A stretch of 64,000 nucleotides of DNA from Ruminococcaceae bacterium YRB3002 (GTDB taxonomy: Bacteria > Bacillota > Clostridia > Saccharofermentanales > Saccharofermentanaceae): NCBI GenBank assembly GCA_900099715.1, contig FMTG01000002.1:342260-406259 (forward strand), in the 5' to 3' direction. The notes beneath the pieces were generated by a model that was not told the origin of the DNA, ran no database searches, and worked only from the letters and a program-made list of their open reading frames with translations. Shown here one piece after another: positions 33,457 through 41,983 of this stretch. The position numbers and the translations under genes are program-made. Within the stretch, counting starts at the first letter, position 1; every line of letters begins with the position of its first letter.

Positions 33457-35181
33457 TCACATTCTCTCTACAACATTAATGCCCAGCAGATCAAGTCCTT
33501 CCCTGATCGCAGTACATACTGCATCACACAGAGCAAGTCTGGCGGTCTTAAGCTTCTCGTCATCACAATTGAGGATGTTGCTGTTGTTATAGAACCTGTT
33601 ATGTGCTCTGGCGATCTCGGATATCTGTCTGGCTATCATGAACGGCTCATTGCTGGATGCTGCCTTGACGATCGACTCCGGCAATTCAGACAAAGCCCTG
33701 ATAAGAGCATATTCATCATCACCCGTGAGCACCGTAAGATCGGCATTCTCTATGCCTGTAATACCGCTGTCAGACGCCTTGCGGAGTATCGATCTTGTTC
33801 TGGCGTACGTATAGATAAGATACGGAGCGGTATCTCCGTTAAAATCAAGCATGTCCTCCCAGGTGAACACTATGTCCCTCTCCCTTCCGGACTTTACATA
33901 TGTATAGATAACAGCGCCGATGCCGAGTTTCTCGGATATATCATTGATCTCTTCTTCTGACATATCCTGACCTCTCTCTTCAGCATTCCTGACGATGATC
34001 TCTCTTGTCTTACTTACAGCTTCATCAAGAAGGTCCTCAAGCAATACGATATTCCCTTCACGTGTAGAGAATGTCATGCCCTTGAACTTAACAAGGCCAA
34101 ATGCAACATGCTCGCAATTATCGGCAAAATCAAAACCGGCTTTCTTCAACACAGCGAAAACCTGCTTGAAATGGAGTGCCTGCGTACCCCCTACAACGTA
34201 GATATTCTTGTCAAAATTGTATGTTCTGTATCTGTATAGCGCTGATGCCAGGTCTCTGGAAGCATATATTGTGGTATTGTCGCTCTTTAGGATAATACAC
34301 GGCGGAAGTCCCTCGTCATCGAGCATGACAACCTTCGCACCCTCACTCTCCACGAGAAGACCTTTCTCATTAAGTATATCCACGATCTCCGGGATCTTGT
34401 CACTGTAGAATGATTCCCCGTTGTAATTATCAAATTCCACACCAAGTCTGCGGTAGAGCTGATTAAAGACAACAAGAGACATATCTCTGAACTTCTGCCA
34501 GAGCTCAACTTCTTCAGGACACCCTTCTTCGAGCTTTCTGAAGTTCTCTCTTGCGGATGTTGTAAGGGACGGATCTTTTTTCTCTTCCTGATGGAACTTG
34601 ACATATATCCTCAGGAGTTCACCGATCGGGTCTTTATTGAGAGCCTCCTCATCACCCCAGAGCCTGTATGCCGTAATGAGCTTGCCGAACTGAGTACCGT
34701 AATCGCCCAGATGGTTCATCCGGATGACGTTATAACCGAGCTTCCTGTAGATCCTGGAAAGCGAATTGCCGAGGATAGTTGTAAATGCATGGCCTACATG
34801 GAACGGCTTTGCAATATTCGGCGAAGAATACTCCACGATGACATTCTTGCCGGCTCCAGTCTCTGAAGATCCGTAATCATCACCTTCGGCGACGATCCTG
34901 CCGACCACATCAGAAGCAAGAGCACTTCTATCAATAAAGAAATTGATATAAGGACCGACATTCTTTACCTTGAAAGGTGTTCCTGTTACATCGATAGCAG
35001 GAGCGATCTCGGAAGCGATGACCGGAGGTGCCTTATGAAGCGTTTTAGCCAGCACAAAACACGGAAAAGCATAATCTCCCATATCCTGTTTGGGCGGGAT
35101 CTCGACCAGTTTGAGAATATTCTCCCTGTCAAGCCCTGTCTTCTCTGACAATATATCTGCAATCTGCTGTTTATAGTCCAT
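33457..35181 (-). CDS. argS: Arginine--tRNA ligase
   Basis: Charges tRNA-Arg. It has 574 residues from ATG 35181 after GGAGG; the frame continues upstream to 35397 but that part crosses the promoter region. The N-terminal Add-1 domain is followed by SSPNIAKPFHVGHAFTTILGNSL, with HVGH as the HIGH motif. MTFSTREGNIV takes the place of KMSKS as in many ArgRS. The C-terminal anticodon-binding domain ends at the DALRB helix bundle. It leads a four-gene operon. Confidence 0.96.
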   Translation of the reverse strand: MDYKQQIADILSEKTGLDRENILKLVEIPPKQDMGDYAFPCFVLAKTLHKAPPVIASEIAPAIDVTGTPFKVKNVGPYINFFIDRSALASDVVGRIVAEGDDYGSSETGAGKNVIVEYSSPNIAKPFHVGHAFTTILGNSLSRIYRKLGYNVIRMNHLGDYGTQFGKLITAYRLWGDEEALNKDPIGELLRIYVKFHQEEKKDPSLTTSARENFRKLEEGCPEEVELWQKFRDMSLVVFNQLYRRLGVEFDNYNGESFYSDKIPEIVDILNEKGLLVESEGAKVVMLDDEGLPPCIILKSDNTTIYASRDLASALYRYRTYNFDKNIYVVGGTQALHFKQVFAVLKKAGFDFADNCEHVAFGLVKFKGMTFSTREGNIVLLEDLLDEAVSKTREIIVRNAEERGQDMSEEEINDISEKLGIGAVIYTYVKSGRERDIVFTWEDMLDFNGDTAPYLIYTYARTRSILRKASDSGITGIENADLTVLTGDDEYALIRALSELPESIVKAASSNEPFMIARQISEIARAHNRFYNNSNILNCDDEKLKTARLALCDAVCTAIREGLDLLGINVVERM

Positions 35182-35281
35182 AATGGCCTCCGTAATATAT
35201 GTAAAACGTACAATTATTAATACACGCGCATTATTATAGCATAAGAATGATATACTATTCCCGTTATGAGGTGAACAATTT

Positions 35282-36283
35282 ATGGATATTGTATCAGCGT
35301 TATTTTCAGGAATATTGCAGGTGATGATCTTCCTCGCGCCTGCACTTATCGGTTTTGCAGCCACTGTTATACTGCTTAAGTTTCTCCCGTTCGGCAAGCT
35401 CCTTCTCGGAGCAGACAGAGGCCGTAAATTTGCCGTGGGAAGTGAAGTTAATATCGGTAAACCGACCGGTGTCGGATTCTACTTCGCTCTCGTCATCGCT
35501 GTTACTGCCGTTGCTTTCCTGTATAACGAACTGCCTGTTTTATTCTTCATGATACTGTCAGTTATCGCCATGATCACCGGATTCCTCGATGACCGTGCTA
35601 AGAATCCGTGGAATGAATACGTCAAAGGAGCTCTTGATTTTGTTATAGCGCTTATCGGTGCCCTGATCGCTGTAATATACCTTCCTAACGAGATCATCAT
35701 CGGACTTACCGGAACAGTTGTCAGCATTCCGGCTCCTCTCTACTACATTCTTGCAGTACTGCTGATCTGCGTCTCGATCAATGCTACAAATGCCACTGAC
35801 GGTGTTGACGGATTGTCGGGAACGCTCACAGTAATGACATTTCTGGCATTTATGTTCATGTCAGTGATCAATGGGACTTCGACACACGCATCCATAACGA
35901 TCTGTCAGGCCGTTGTAGGAAGTGTGTGTGCATATCTGATCTTCAATTACAATCCCAGCAAGATGCTCATGGGCGATGCTGGATCAAGAAGTCTTGGTCT
36001 TCTTATTGCCGTCTACGCAATGTACGTAAGGATGCCGGTTGCATATCTGATAATATGCCTGCCTTTCCTGATCGACGGCGGTCTGTCAATAATGAAGATA
36101 ACTATCGGAAGACTTACCAGAAAGAAGGTTATCATCCTCAAGAACACGTTGACTCCTATACATGACCATCTTAAGAAGCGTATGGGATTCTCTGTAAAAA
36201 AGACTATGTTTACCATAGTTATTGCCGGGTTGATAGTAGATGCTCTCTATATCGGCATTACTATATTTATCCACAGGATGTGA
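35282..36283 (+). CDS. MraY/WecA family phospho-sugar prenyl-phosphate transferase
   Basis: Membrane enzyme transferring a UDP-sugar phosphate to undecaprenyl phosphate. It has 333 residues and about 10 TM segments. Family motifs are LDDRAKN, NATDGVDGLSG, MGDAGSRSLG and the terminal PIHDHLKKR. NATDGVDGL and the HDH loop are closest to MraY (phospho-MurNAc-pentapeptide transferase) rather than WecA. No mur or fts gene is beside it, so it is either a mraY displaced from the dcw cluster or a divergent paralogue. GAGGTG precedes the ATG. It is translationally coupled to the PHP gene. Confidence 0.85.
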   Translation: MDIVSALFSGILQVMIFLAPALIGFAATVILLKFLPFGKLLLGADRGRKFAVGSEVNIGKPTGVGFYFALVIAVTAVAFLYNELPVLFFMILSVIAMITGFLDDRAKNPWNEYVKGALDFVIALIGALIAVIYLPNEIIIGLTGTVVSIPAPLYYILAVLLICVSINATNATDGVDGLSGTLTVMTFLAFMFMSVINGTSTHASITICQAVVGSVCAYLIFNYNPSKMLMGDAGSRSLGLLIAVYAMYVRMPVAYLIICLPFLIDGGLSIMKITIGRLTRKKVIILKNTLTPIHDHLKKRMGFSVKKTMFTIVIAGLIVDALYIGITIFIHRM

Positions 36284-36288
36284 CGGTC

Positions 36289-37110
36289 ATGCTGGCAGAT
36301 ATCCACAACCACACAAAACAGTTCTCGCCTGACGCGCAGATGGACATCGGTGAACTCCTTGATGCTGCTGTAAAACGCGGTCTTGATGTTGTTGGAGTCA
36401 CTGAGCATTTCGAGTATGATAACCCGGATCCGATGGATATCGTCCAGGTTTTCGATATGGATGAATATGAGAGGGTTTTCGGGACGTGGAAAGACAGGTG
36501 TCCTGACGGATTAAAGCTGATCAAAGGCATTGAGTTCGGATACCAGTCTCATACAGCGGCTGATATTGATGAATTTGCTTTGAAGATCCCGTTTGACGTT
36601 GTCATCCTGAGCAATCACATATTTGGAAACCGTGATGTCTATTACGGCGGTCCGGAATTATATGACATGCCCAAAAAGGAACGTCATGCCATCTATATTG
36701 GCAAGATGGCCGAGATGTGTGAGCGGTGCAATAACTATAACGTCGCTGCACATTTTGATTATATCAACAGGTATAACCCTGATACTGAGGAATACCTGCT
36801 TTATGATGACTGTCCTGAAGAGTTTGACCGGTTCCTCGGAGCATTGGCAGCGAAGGACAAATGTCTCGAGATCAATACGAGATCGATATATAAGGCTCAG
36901 GTCAGAGGCTGTTCCAGAATAATGCCCGATGAGAGGATAATAAGAAGATATCTTGAATTGGGCGGCAGACTGATCAGTCTCGGATCAGATTCGCATACAC
37001 CTGACACGCTGGGGGTATTATTTGACGAGACAATAGAATACCTGAATACTCTTGGTGTTAAGGAACTGTGCTATTTTATCAACAGGGAGCCCGTATTATA
37101 CGGTATATGA
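36289..37110 (+). CDS. PHP-domain phosphoesterase (histidinol-phosphatase-like)
   Basis: A 273-residue metal-dependent phosphatase fold. DIHNHTKQFSPDA gives the first metal motif, TEHFEY the second, KGIEFGYQ the third, and GSDSHTPDTLG the last. The order is as in HisJ-type histidinol-phosphatases and polymerase PHP domains. ATG 36289 follows AGGA; a GTG at 36280 overlapping the previous stop is possible. The 3' end overlaps the convergent PurA-like gene by 40 nt. No his genes are nearby, so the substrate is open. Confidence 0.85.
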   Translation: MLADIHNHTKQFSPDAQMDIGELLDAAVKRGLDVVGVTEHFEYDNPDPMDIVQVFDMDEYERVFGTWKDRCPDGLKLIKGIEFGYQSHTAADIDEFALKIPFDVVILSNHIFGNRDVYYGGPELYDMPKKERHAIYIGKMAEMCERCNNYNVAAHFDYINRYNPDTEEYLLYDDCPEEFDRFLGALAAKDKCLEINTRSIYKAQVRGCSRIMPDERIIRRYLELGGRLISLGSDSHTPDTLGVLFDETIEYLNTLGVKELCYFINREPVLYGI

Positions 37111-38231
37111 ACAACATCCTCAGCAAAAGGTGTGGATGATTCATAGGCAGCTCTGAACCGGTTATCATCTATCTCATTAAGATGAGTCACAAAAGCCGAA
37201 GGTCTCCCCTTATACTCATTTTCTTCTATATCTCTCCTGACCGGTTCGACCGACTGTTCCCACGGCAGATCATGTGCAAAACGGATCGTTCCCTGCCACT
37301 CATTGGGCATATTCGTTCTGTCGCTGAAACATATATCAGATTCGTTGGGAAGCGGTCCGTTGCCGTGTCTTGTAACATAAGAACGCGTCACATATACCGC
37401 CTCGGAATCACGCTCTTCATCAGGCATCAGATCCCTGATCATTTTTACGGGATTGGTAAGTCCGGTGCGTGAAGTCGTCAGATGAGGAGCATAACGGGTA
37501 TTCTCCGAATCAAGCAGAAGGCCCTGAGCCCCCTCGAAAATAACGTCATCATACTCCCTGATAATATCCGGTGATCTCAGAGTAACAAGACCGGCACCGG
37601 ATACGGCTTCGCAGGACCAGTTATACAGAATAATATCGTCTGAAAACAGTTCTTTAAATCTGCCAAGATCTTTCAATGTCAGCCCAAGCTGATCAAGTCT
37701 GACAGGAATATAATTATCTCTGATGAAGATAAGTTTGTCAGTAAGTTCAGAGGCCGAATATGAACAGATATCTGACAGCCTGACTACAAATTCCGTATCA
37801 GATCTTCTGACGGTCTCATCAATGCCCATGCCGCATGAACCGTGCCGTTCATCTCCCCGCCTGTATTCCAAAGCCTGATTCATGAGCACGTCAAGAATAG
37901 TTACACATCTGGCTGATCCGTCAGCGAAGATTCCGGGGACAAACCCCGCTGCATGTAAGAACTCTGTGAGCTCTTCCCTGAGCTTATACAGATCAGGAAG
38001 GAAAGTGCCTGTCCAGTAAGTATCCGCATGTCTGAATGATCCGGAAGACAGTTCGTGGAATACAAACCTGCTGTCATGAAGATCAACGGTATGACCTGCC
38101 TGTGCTCCGCCGTTGTGCCTGACCACGACAGCACTTCTCCCGCTTTGCTCAGATCTCATTGCAAAGTAATCGGTGGCGAGGCCTTTGCCCTCGTCACCGA
38201 AATTCTTTCCGATTACTATGAATACAGCCAT
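37071..38231 (-). CDS. Divergent adenylosuccinate-synthetase-like enzyme
   Basis: A 386-residue member of the PurA family. The GTP loop GDEGKG is at 12-17 with the catalytic Asp retained (Asp13). NGGAQAGHTV carries the second catalytic residue His47. The IMP loop is HGSCGMGIDETVRRSD, followed by FEGAQGLLLD and TRHGNGPLP. It is about 45 residues shorter than standard PurA and differs in nearly every secondary motif (no KIVD after the loop). It is the last gene of the vWA operon with no purB nearby, so a role other than bulk AMP synthesis is likely: a ligase on another purine or a regulatory enzyme. Confidence 0.82.
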   Translation of the reverse strand: MAVFIVIGKNFGDEGKGLATDYFAMRSEQSGRSAVVVRHNGGAQAGHTVDLHDSRFVFHELSSGSFRHADTYWTGTFLPDLYKLREELTEFLHAAGFVPGIFADGSARCVTILDVLMNQALEYRRGDERHGSCGMGIDETVRRSDTEFVVRLSDICSYSASELTDKLIFIRDNYIPVRLDQLGLTLKDLGRFKELFSDDIILYNWSCEAVSGAGLVTLRSPDIIREYDDVIFEGAQGLLLDSENTRYAPHLTTSRTGLTNPVKMIRDLMPDEERDSEAVYVTRSYVTRHGNGPLPNESDICFSDRTNMPNEWQGTIRFAHDLPWEQSVEPVRRDIEENEYKGRPSAFVTHLNEIDDNRFRAAYESSTPFAEDVVHIPYNTGSLLIK

Positions 38232-38247
38232 CAGATCCCCGTATAGA

Positions 38248-39138
38248 TCAGATCATTATATATTCTATTGCCTTCTCAACTATCGGACGGGTCTCTTCCG
38301 GCCACTGTTCGATAACTGATTTCCTGGATTTTCCTGAAGCCAGCTGCATGATCGATGTAATCACCTCTGACAGGTAGGAGATCTCTTCTTCCTTTATAAC
38401 GGCTACCTTGCCGGGAAGCAGATTTTCCCAGGTTGAAAGTGCTTTCTCGAATCTGTAACCCATATCCGTAATGATATGGAACACTTCATAACGCTCGCTT
38501 ACCTCATTGTAAAGATCCATAAGATTGAGGTGAGCCGGGACATCTTTATCATCAAAAACGGATTCCATATCGCGCTTGGTGAGGTAATCACCGTCATCGT
38601 ATCCGCATATCTCATCACCGATGCAGATTATAAAGCCCTTCTTGCCGCGTTTATTATAGCAGTCGATATCGGTATGTCTGGAAGCAAAATACCATACAAG
38701 ATTATCATAGCTGTAGGTATTGCCGCCGTAGTTTACCCTGAGTTCGAACAGCTGCTCGATAACCCTGATATCAGCTTCAAACTGGGTTACCTGAAGGCTT
38801 CCCTCATGACCTCCGGGACAAGTAAAAGCAGCACACATAACATGAGGATTTGTTACAGGCTGTTTGTCATATATCTCAGTAATAGTCTTGTTGAGCGAAT
38901 TCTTGGCGATCTCTTCTGCAAGATAGCCCATTGAACCGGTAACATCAAATCCGATTATTATCGGAGTGGATTCAGGAGAATCCTCGCTGTCTCTTGACTC
39001 TCTCTTATCGATAAATCTCGGATTATACTTATCCTTGAACTCTCTGGCGAAGATATCAGATGCATTCGAGGAACTGTTTATTCCTTTGCTCGAACGCAGC
39101 TTTGCCCAGTCTGATGCTTTGTAACTGCCGTATCCCAT
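38248..39138 (-). CDS. vWA-domain protein, paralogue 1
   Basis: A 296-residue protein. It starts with the motif GYGSYKASDWAKLRSSK (2-18), then a linker holding RESRD (47-51). A von Willebrand factor A fold follows, whose MIDAS site is DVTGS (65-69, a DxTxS variant). VTQFEADIRVIEQL and KKGFIICIGDE mark later strands. There is no signal peptide or TM, so it is cytoplasmic. It shares its whole layout with the adjacent 305-residue gene; an ancestral duplication is evident. vWA proteins usually assemble metal-dependent complexes. Confidence 0.82.
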   Translation of the reverse strand: MGYGSYKASDWAKLRSSKGINSSSNASDIFAREFKDKYNPRFIDKRESRDSEDSPESTPIIIGFDVTGSMGYLAEEIAKNSLNKTITEIYDKQPVTNPHVMCAAFTCPGGHEGSLQVTQFEADIRVIEQLFELRVNYGGNTYSYDNLVWYFASRHTDIDCYNKRGKKGFIICIGDEICGYDDGDYLTKRDMESVFDDKDVPAHLNLMDLYNEVSERYEVFHIITDMGYRFEKALSTWENLLPGKVAVIKEEEISYLSEVITSIMQLASGKSRKSVIEQWPEETRPIVEKAIEYIMI

Positions 39139-39185
39139 GATCTTACCTCCTGCTTTATGCTGTTATATTTACTGTTTTTATTGTG

Positions 39186-40103
39186 CTAGAAAACAAGCAC
39201 ACCGCCTGGATTGTTGTTATTGATGATAAACCCGATAGATCTTGTAATGGCCAGAGCTGCATCGGGAGATATGCTCTTCAGCGCCGTATTGACATCAACG
39301 CCATTAGCAACAGCGATAATGGATGTGATAAGTTCAGACAGATATCCGATATCATTGATGTTTATCTCGGTTGAGTGGGTAGGAAAGCTTTCTCTCCAGT
39401 TCCTGAATACCTTCTTGTTCTCAGGTGTTCCATTTGCGATATTGATATGATAAACATTGTAGTACTTCTGGGCCATTATCATCAGTTCCAGATTAGACAA
39501 TGTATAAGGAACCCGGTCCTTGAATGCCTGCCCGACCTCAACAACGCTAAGGTCAGGGTGACAGTTATCATCGCCTATCGTAAAGATAAATCCTTTGCGT
39601 CTGCGTTTCTCATAACAGTCGGTAGATGTATGCTTGGCGGCGAAATACCATACGAGATTATATGATTCACCTCCATTGCCGCCGCCCCCGCCTTCCAGGT
39701 GGAGATCCATCAGTTCCTTGATGATCCTGATATCAGATTCAAACTGGGTGACCTGAAGCGGCGTCTCATCACATTTTACGTCACCGACCGCAGCAAGAAG
39801 TATCTGAGGATCTGACATATACGCACCCTCAAGAAGAGTCGTAATGACCTCATTCATTGTTCTTGTGGCAAGTGTCTTTGCAAGATAGCCCATAGAGGAT
39901 GTTACGTCAAATCCGATAATGATCGGAGTGGAACTCATTCCGGGCATTGGATCTCTTGATTCTCTCATCCTGACATTACGGCTGTCGTATTGAGACTGGG
40001 CACATTTCCCCGTGAATATCTGACCTGCGTCCGACACACGGTCGAGCCGCTTGCTGCTTCTGAGACTTGCCCAATCAGCCGCTGTGTATGACCCTCTGCC
40101 CAT
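39186..40103 (-). CDS. vWA-domain protein, paralogue 2
   Basis: A 305-residue paralogue of the neighbour, with the same opening GRGSYTAADWASLRSSK and RESRD, and MIDAS DVTSS at 66-70. It differs in a Gly-rich insert (EGGGGGNGG) before YNLVWYFAAKHTS and in a hydrophobic Gly/Asn tail. TGATG overlap with the zinc-ribbon gene shows translational coupling. Two distinct copies in one operon suggest a heteromeric complex. Confidence 0.82.
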   Translation of the reverse strand: MGRGSYTAADWASLRSSKRLDRVSDAGQIFTGKCAQSQYDSRNVRMRESRDPMPGMSSTPIIIGFDVTSSMGYLAKTLATRTMNEVITTLLEGAYMSDPQILLAAVGDVKCDETPLQVTQFESDIRIIKELMDLHLEGGGGGNGGESYNLVWYFAAKHTSTDCYEKRRRKGFIFTIGDDNCHPDLSVVEVGQAFKDRVPYTLSNLELMIMAQKYYNVYHINIANGTPENKKVFRNWRESFPTHSTEININDIGYLSELITSIIAVANGVDVNTALKSISPDAALAITRSIGFIINNNNPGGVLVF

Positions 40104-41050
40104 CAGTCTTCCTTCTTTCCGTAGATATCAGCGTCATCCGTCTCGAAAGTAATGAACTTACGCTCTCCATATGCTCTGATCAGCATATCATCCCAATATG
40201 CAAAGTCCTCATAGGCATCTTCTTTGGGAGTGCTTGCGATGAATTCCAGTAACGCGGCAGGAGCATTATCATCTCCCAGGATATCACGTGCAGTATTTCT
40301 CAAACCTGTAAGGTTCATTGAAGTCTTCATGATCACTTTATCATCGTTCATGGCATTCTTGCGTGATACCGCCCACCAGTTTCCAAGAAGCGATACTGTA
40401 TGCTGATACGGATTGATAAACAGTGTGTCAGGATCTATCTGCGGATGAACAAGACCGTTATATTCGAGAACGCAGCAGAGATTCTCGATCCTGCTGATTA
40501 TCCATGCTACGTGTCTGCCTGTAAGCTTACCGAATATCCTCAGTGGATACTCATCTGCATCTTTGTTGATTACAAGGATAAATGACCCGTCATCCAGTTC
40601 AAAGCCGCCAGACACCTTCGGGAAGAAATCAGCGAGATTCTTTGTGTCTGCTGAAGGGTAATCAATAAAGGAAACAACATGTCTGAACCTGTCAGACAGT
40701 TCAGCACCGCTGTTCTTGAAATGATAGATTATATTGCGCCTTGCCACATAGATATCAGCCTCTCTGAAAGAAGCAGAATACAGGTACCTGATCTCTATCT
40801 GTCTTCCGTCTGCACATCCGAATATCTGCTCATCGGCAGTCTCCCAGAGTGCCTCTGTCTTCATCATCCTGTCATGCTCATCCTTGCCTGCAGCAAGGAA
40901 CTTTGACATCTGTTTATAGAAATCAAGATAATAATCAGTGTCTTCCCTGTTCAGCACATATCTTGTGCCACAGAATCTGCATTCAGCAGTCATTGCCGAT
41001 GCGTCAAGTGTCATTATTGCACCGCAGTTGGAACAGTTAAGTTTTCTCAT
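40103..41050 (-). CDS. Zinc-ribbon protein with pseudokinase-like domain
   Basis: A 315-residue protein. Residues 1-30 are a zinc ribbon (C6-x2-C9, C24-x2-C27). Residues about 80-280 look like a protein-kinase fold in which the catalytic loop reads GLVHPQIDPDTLFI (199-212). His is kept but the catalytic Asp is replaced, so this would be an inactive kinase. The following HTVSLLGNWWAVS takes the place of the magnesium loop without DFG. This is my reading of the pattern; a fold search would be needed. It lies between the epimerase (11 nt) and the vWA genes (1-nt overlap). Confidence 0.7.
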   Translation of the reverse strand: MRKLNCSNCGAIMTLDASAMTAECRFCGTRYVLNREDTDYYLDFYKQMSKFLAAGKDEHDRMMKTEALWETADEQIFGCADGRQIEIRYLYSASFREADIYVARRNIIYHFKNSGAELSDRFRHVVSFIDYPSADTKNLADFFPKVSGGFELDDGSFILVINKDADEYPLRIFGKLTGRHVAWIISRIENLCCVLEYNGLVHPQIDPDTLFINPYQHTVSLLGNWWAVSRKNAMNDDKVIMKTSMNLTGLRNTARDILGDDNAPAALLEFIASTPKEDAYEDFAYWDDMLIRAYGERKFITFETDDADIYGKKED

Positions 41051-41061
41051 TACAAATCACC

Positions 41062-41922
41062 TCAAACATAGCAAAGGAAATCGATCAGATTGTAGATCCA
41101 GTCATGAACATTGGAAAATTCAAATCCTGTAGATTCAGCTCTGTCAGTATTGAATGACTGGACACCGATAATCCCGTTATATGGAGCTTCATCCCCGTCA
41201 ACAGACAGAATTGCCTTGCGTCCGGTCTTCTTCTCTATGTAATTAATGATTTCCCTGGGAGATATAGTTCCGGATGAACAGCCGTTCATCGCACCTGTTA
41301 CAGACAAAGGTGCAATGTGAGATATGAATATCCCCGCTTCCCTCTCATGAATGAAAGGGATCTGCGAATCAAGGTTGTCAATATGCATCGGCCTGCCGTG
41401 TATTATATGATCCACATAAAACAGAAGTCTTCCGGTGTAATCGTTCTCCCCCGTTACCACGGGATATCTGATAATTACAAGTTTGCCCGGATCAATAAGA
41501 TGAAGAGCAGCGCATTCAGCCTGCCTTTTGCCCTCTGCATAATCTTCAGACCTGTTGATCCATTTCAGATCATAGCCTGAAGCATCGAATTCTTCCTCTT
41601 TTATGTCGGGATGGACAACACCATATACGGCACAGGTGCTCATCAGAACATATCTTTTGAACCTTACGTTCTCAACGAGCGACTTAACATCATTGGAAGC
41701 ATATGCGACTTTATCGATCACAACATCAAAATAGTCCTGCGCGAAAGCATTCCTGACAGCCTCGGGATCAGTCCTGTCAGCGACTACTGCTTTAAGATCA
41801 CCCTTATATGGAACAGTTGTATGCCCTCTGGTGGCAACAGTAACCTCATGACCTGCAAAGAGCAGACTTCTGACCATCGGTCTGCCAAAGAACCTGGTTC
41901 CGCCGATAACAAGGATCTTCAT
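41062..41922 (-). CDS. NAD-dependent epimerase/dehydratase family protein
   Basis: A 286-residue extended SDR. The cofactor loop is VIGGTRFFGRPMV (5-17), then VADRTDP and a shortened active-site region with STCAVYGVVHP, but no clear YxxxK in the usual place. This resembles atypical SDRs such as the CSP41/mRNA-binding type. It is the first gene of the five-gene operon ending with the PurA-like enzyme and has its own promoter. Confidence 0.85.
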   Translation of the reverse strand: MKILVIGGTRFFGRPMVRSLLFAGHEVTVATRGHTTVPYKGDLKAVVADRTDPEAVRNAFAQDYFDVVIDKVAYASNDVKSLVENVRFKRYVLMSTCAVYGVVHPDIKEEEFDASGYDLKWINRSEDYAEGKRQAECAALHLIDPGKLVIIRYPVVTGENDYTGRLLFYVDHIIHGRPMHIDNLDSQIPFIHEREAGIFISHIAPLSVTGAMNGCSSGTISPREIINYIEKKTGRKAILSVDGDEAPYNGIIGVQSFNTDRAESTGFEFSNVHDWIYNLIDFLCYV

Positions 41923-41954
41923 GAGCGTTTTCTCCGTTCTTTAATCTGATAATA

Positions 41955-41983
41955 ATTATAGCATTAAAGACGGAGTTATGTTT
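41955..41983 (-). promoter_or_regulatory. Promoter of the vWA/PurA-like operon
   Basis: An extended -10 TGCTATAAT (TATAAT at 41955-41960) with a poor -35 (AAACAT) 17 nt upstream, overlapping the end of the Clp gene. GGAG precedes the epimerase ATG. Confidence 0.55.

Noticed and set aside
35182..35397. N-terminal extension of argS
   Set aside because: The in-frame upstream codons cross a TATAAT-type promoter and a ribosome site; the family start is at 35181.
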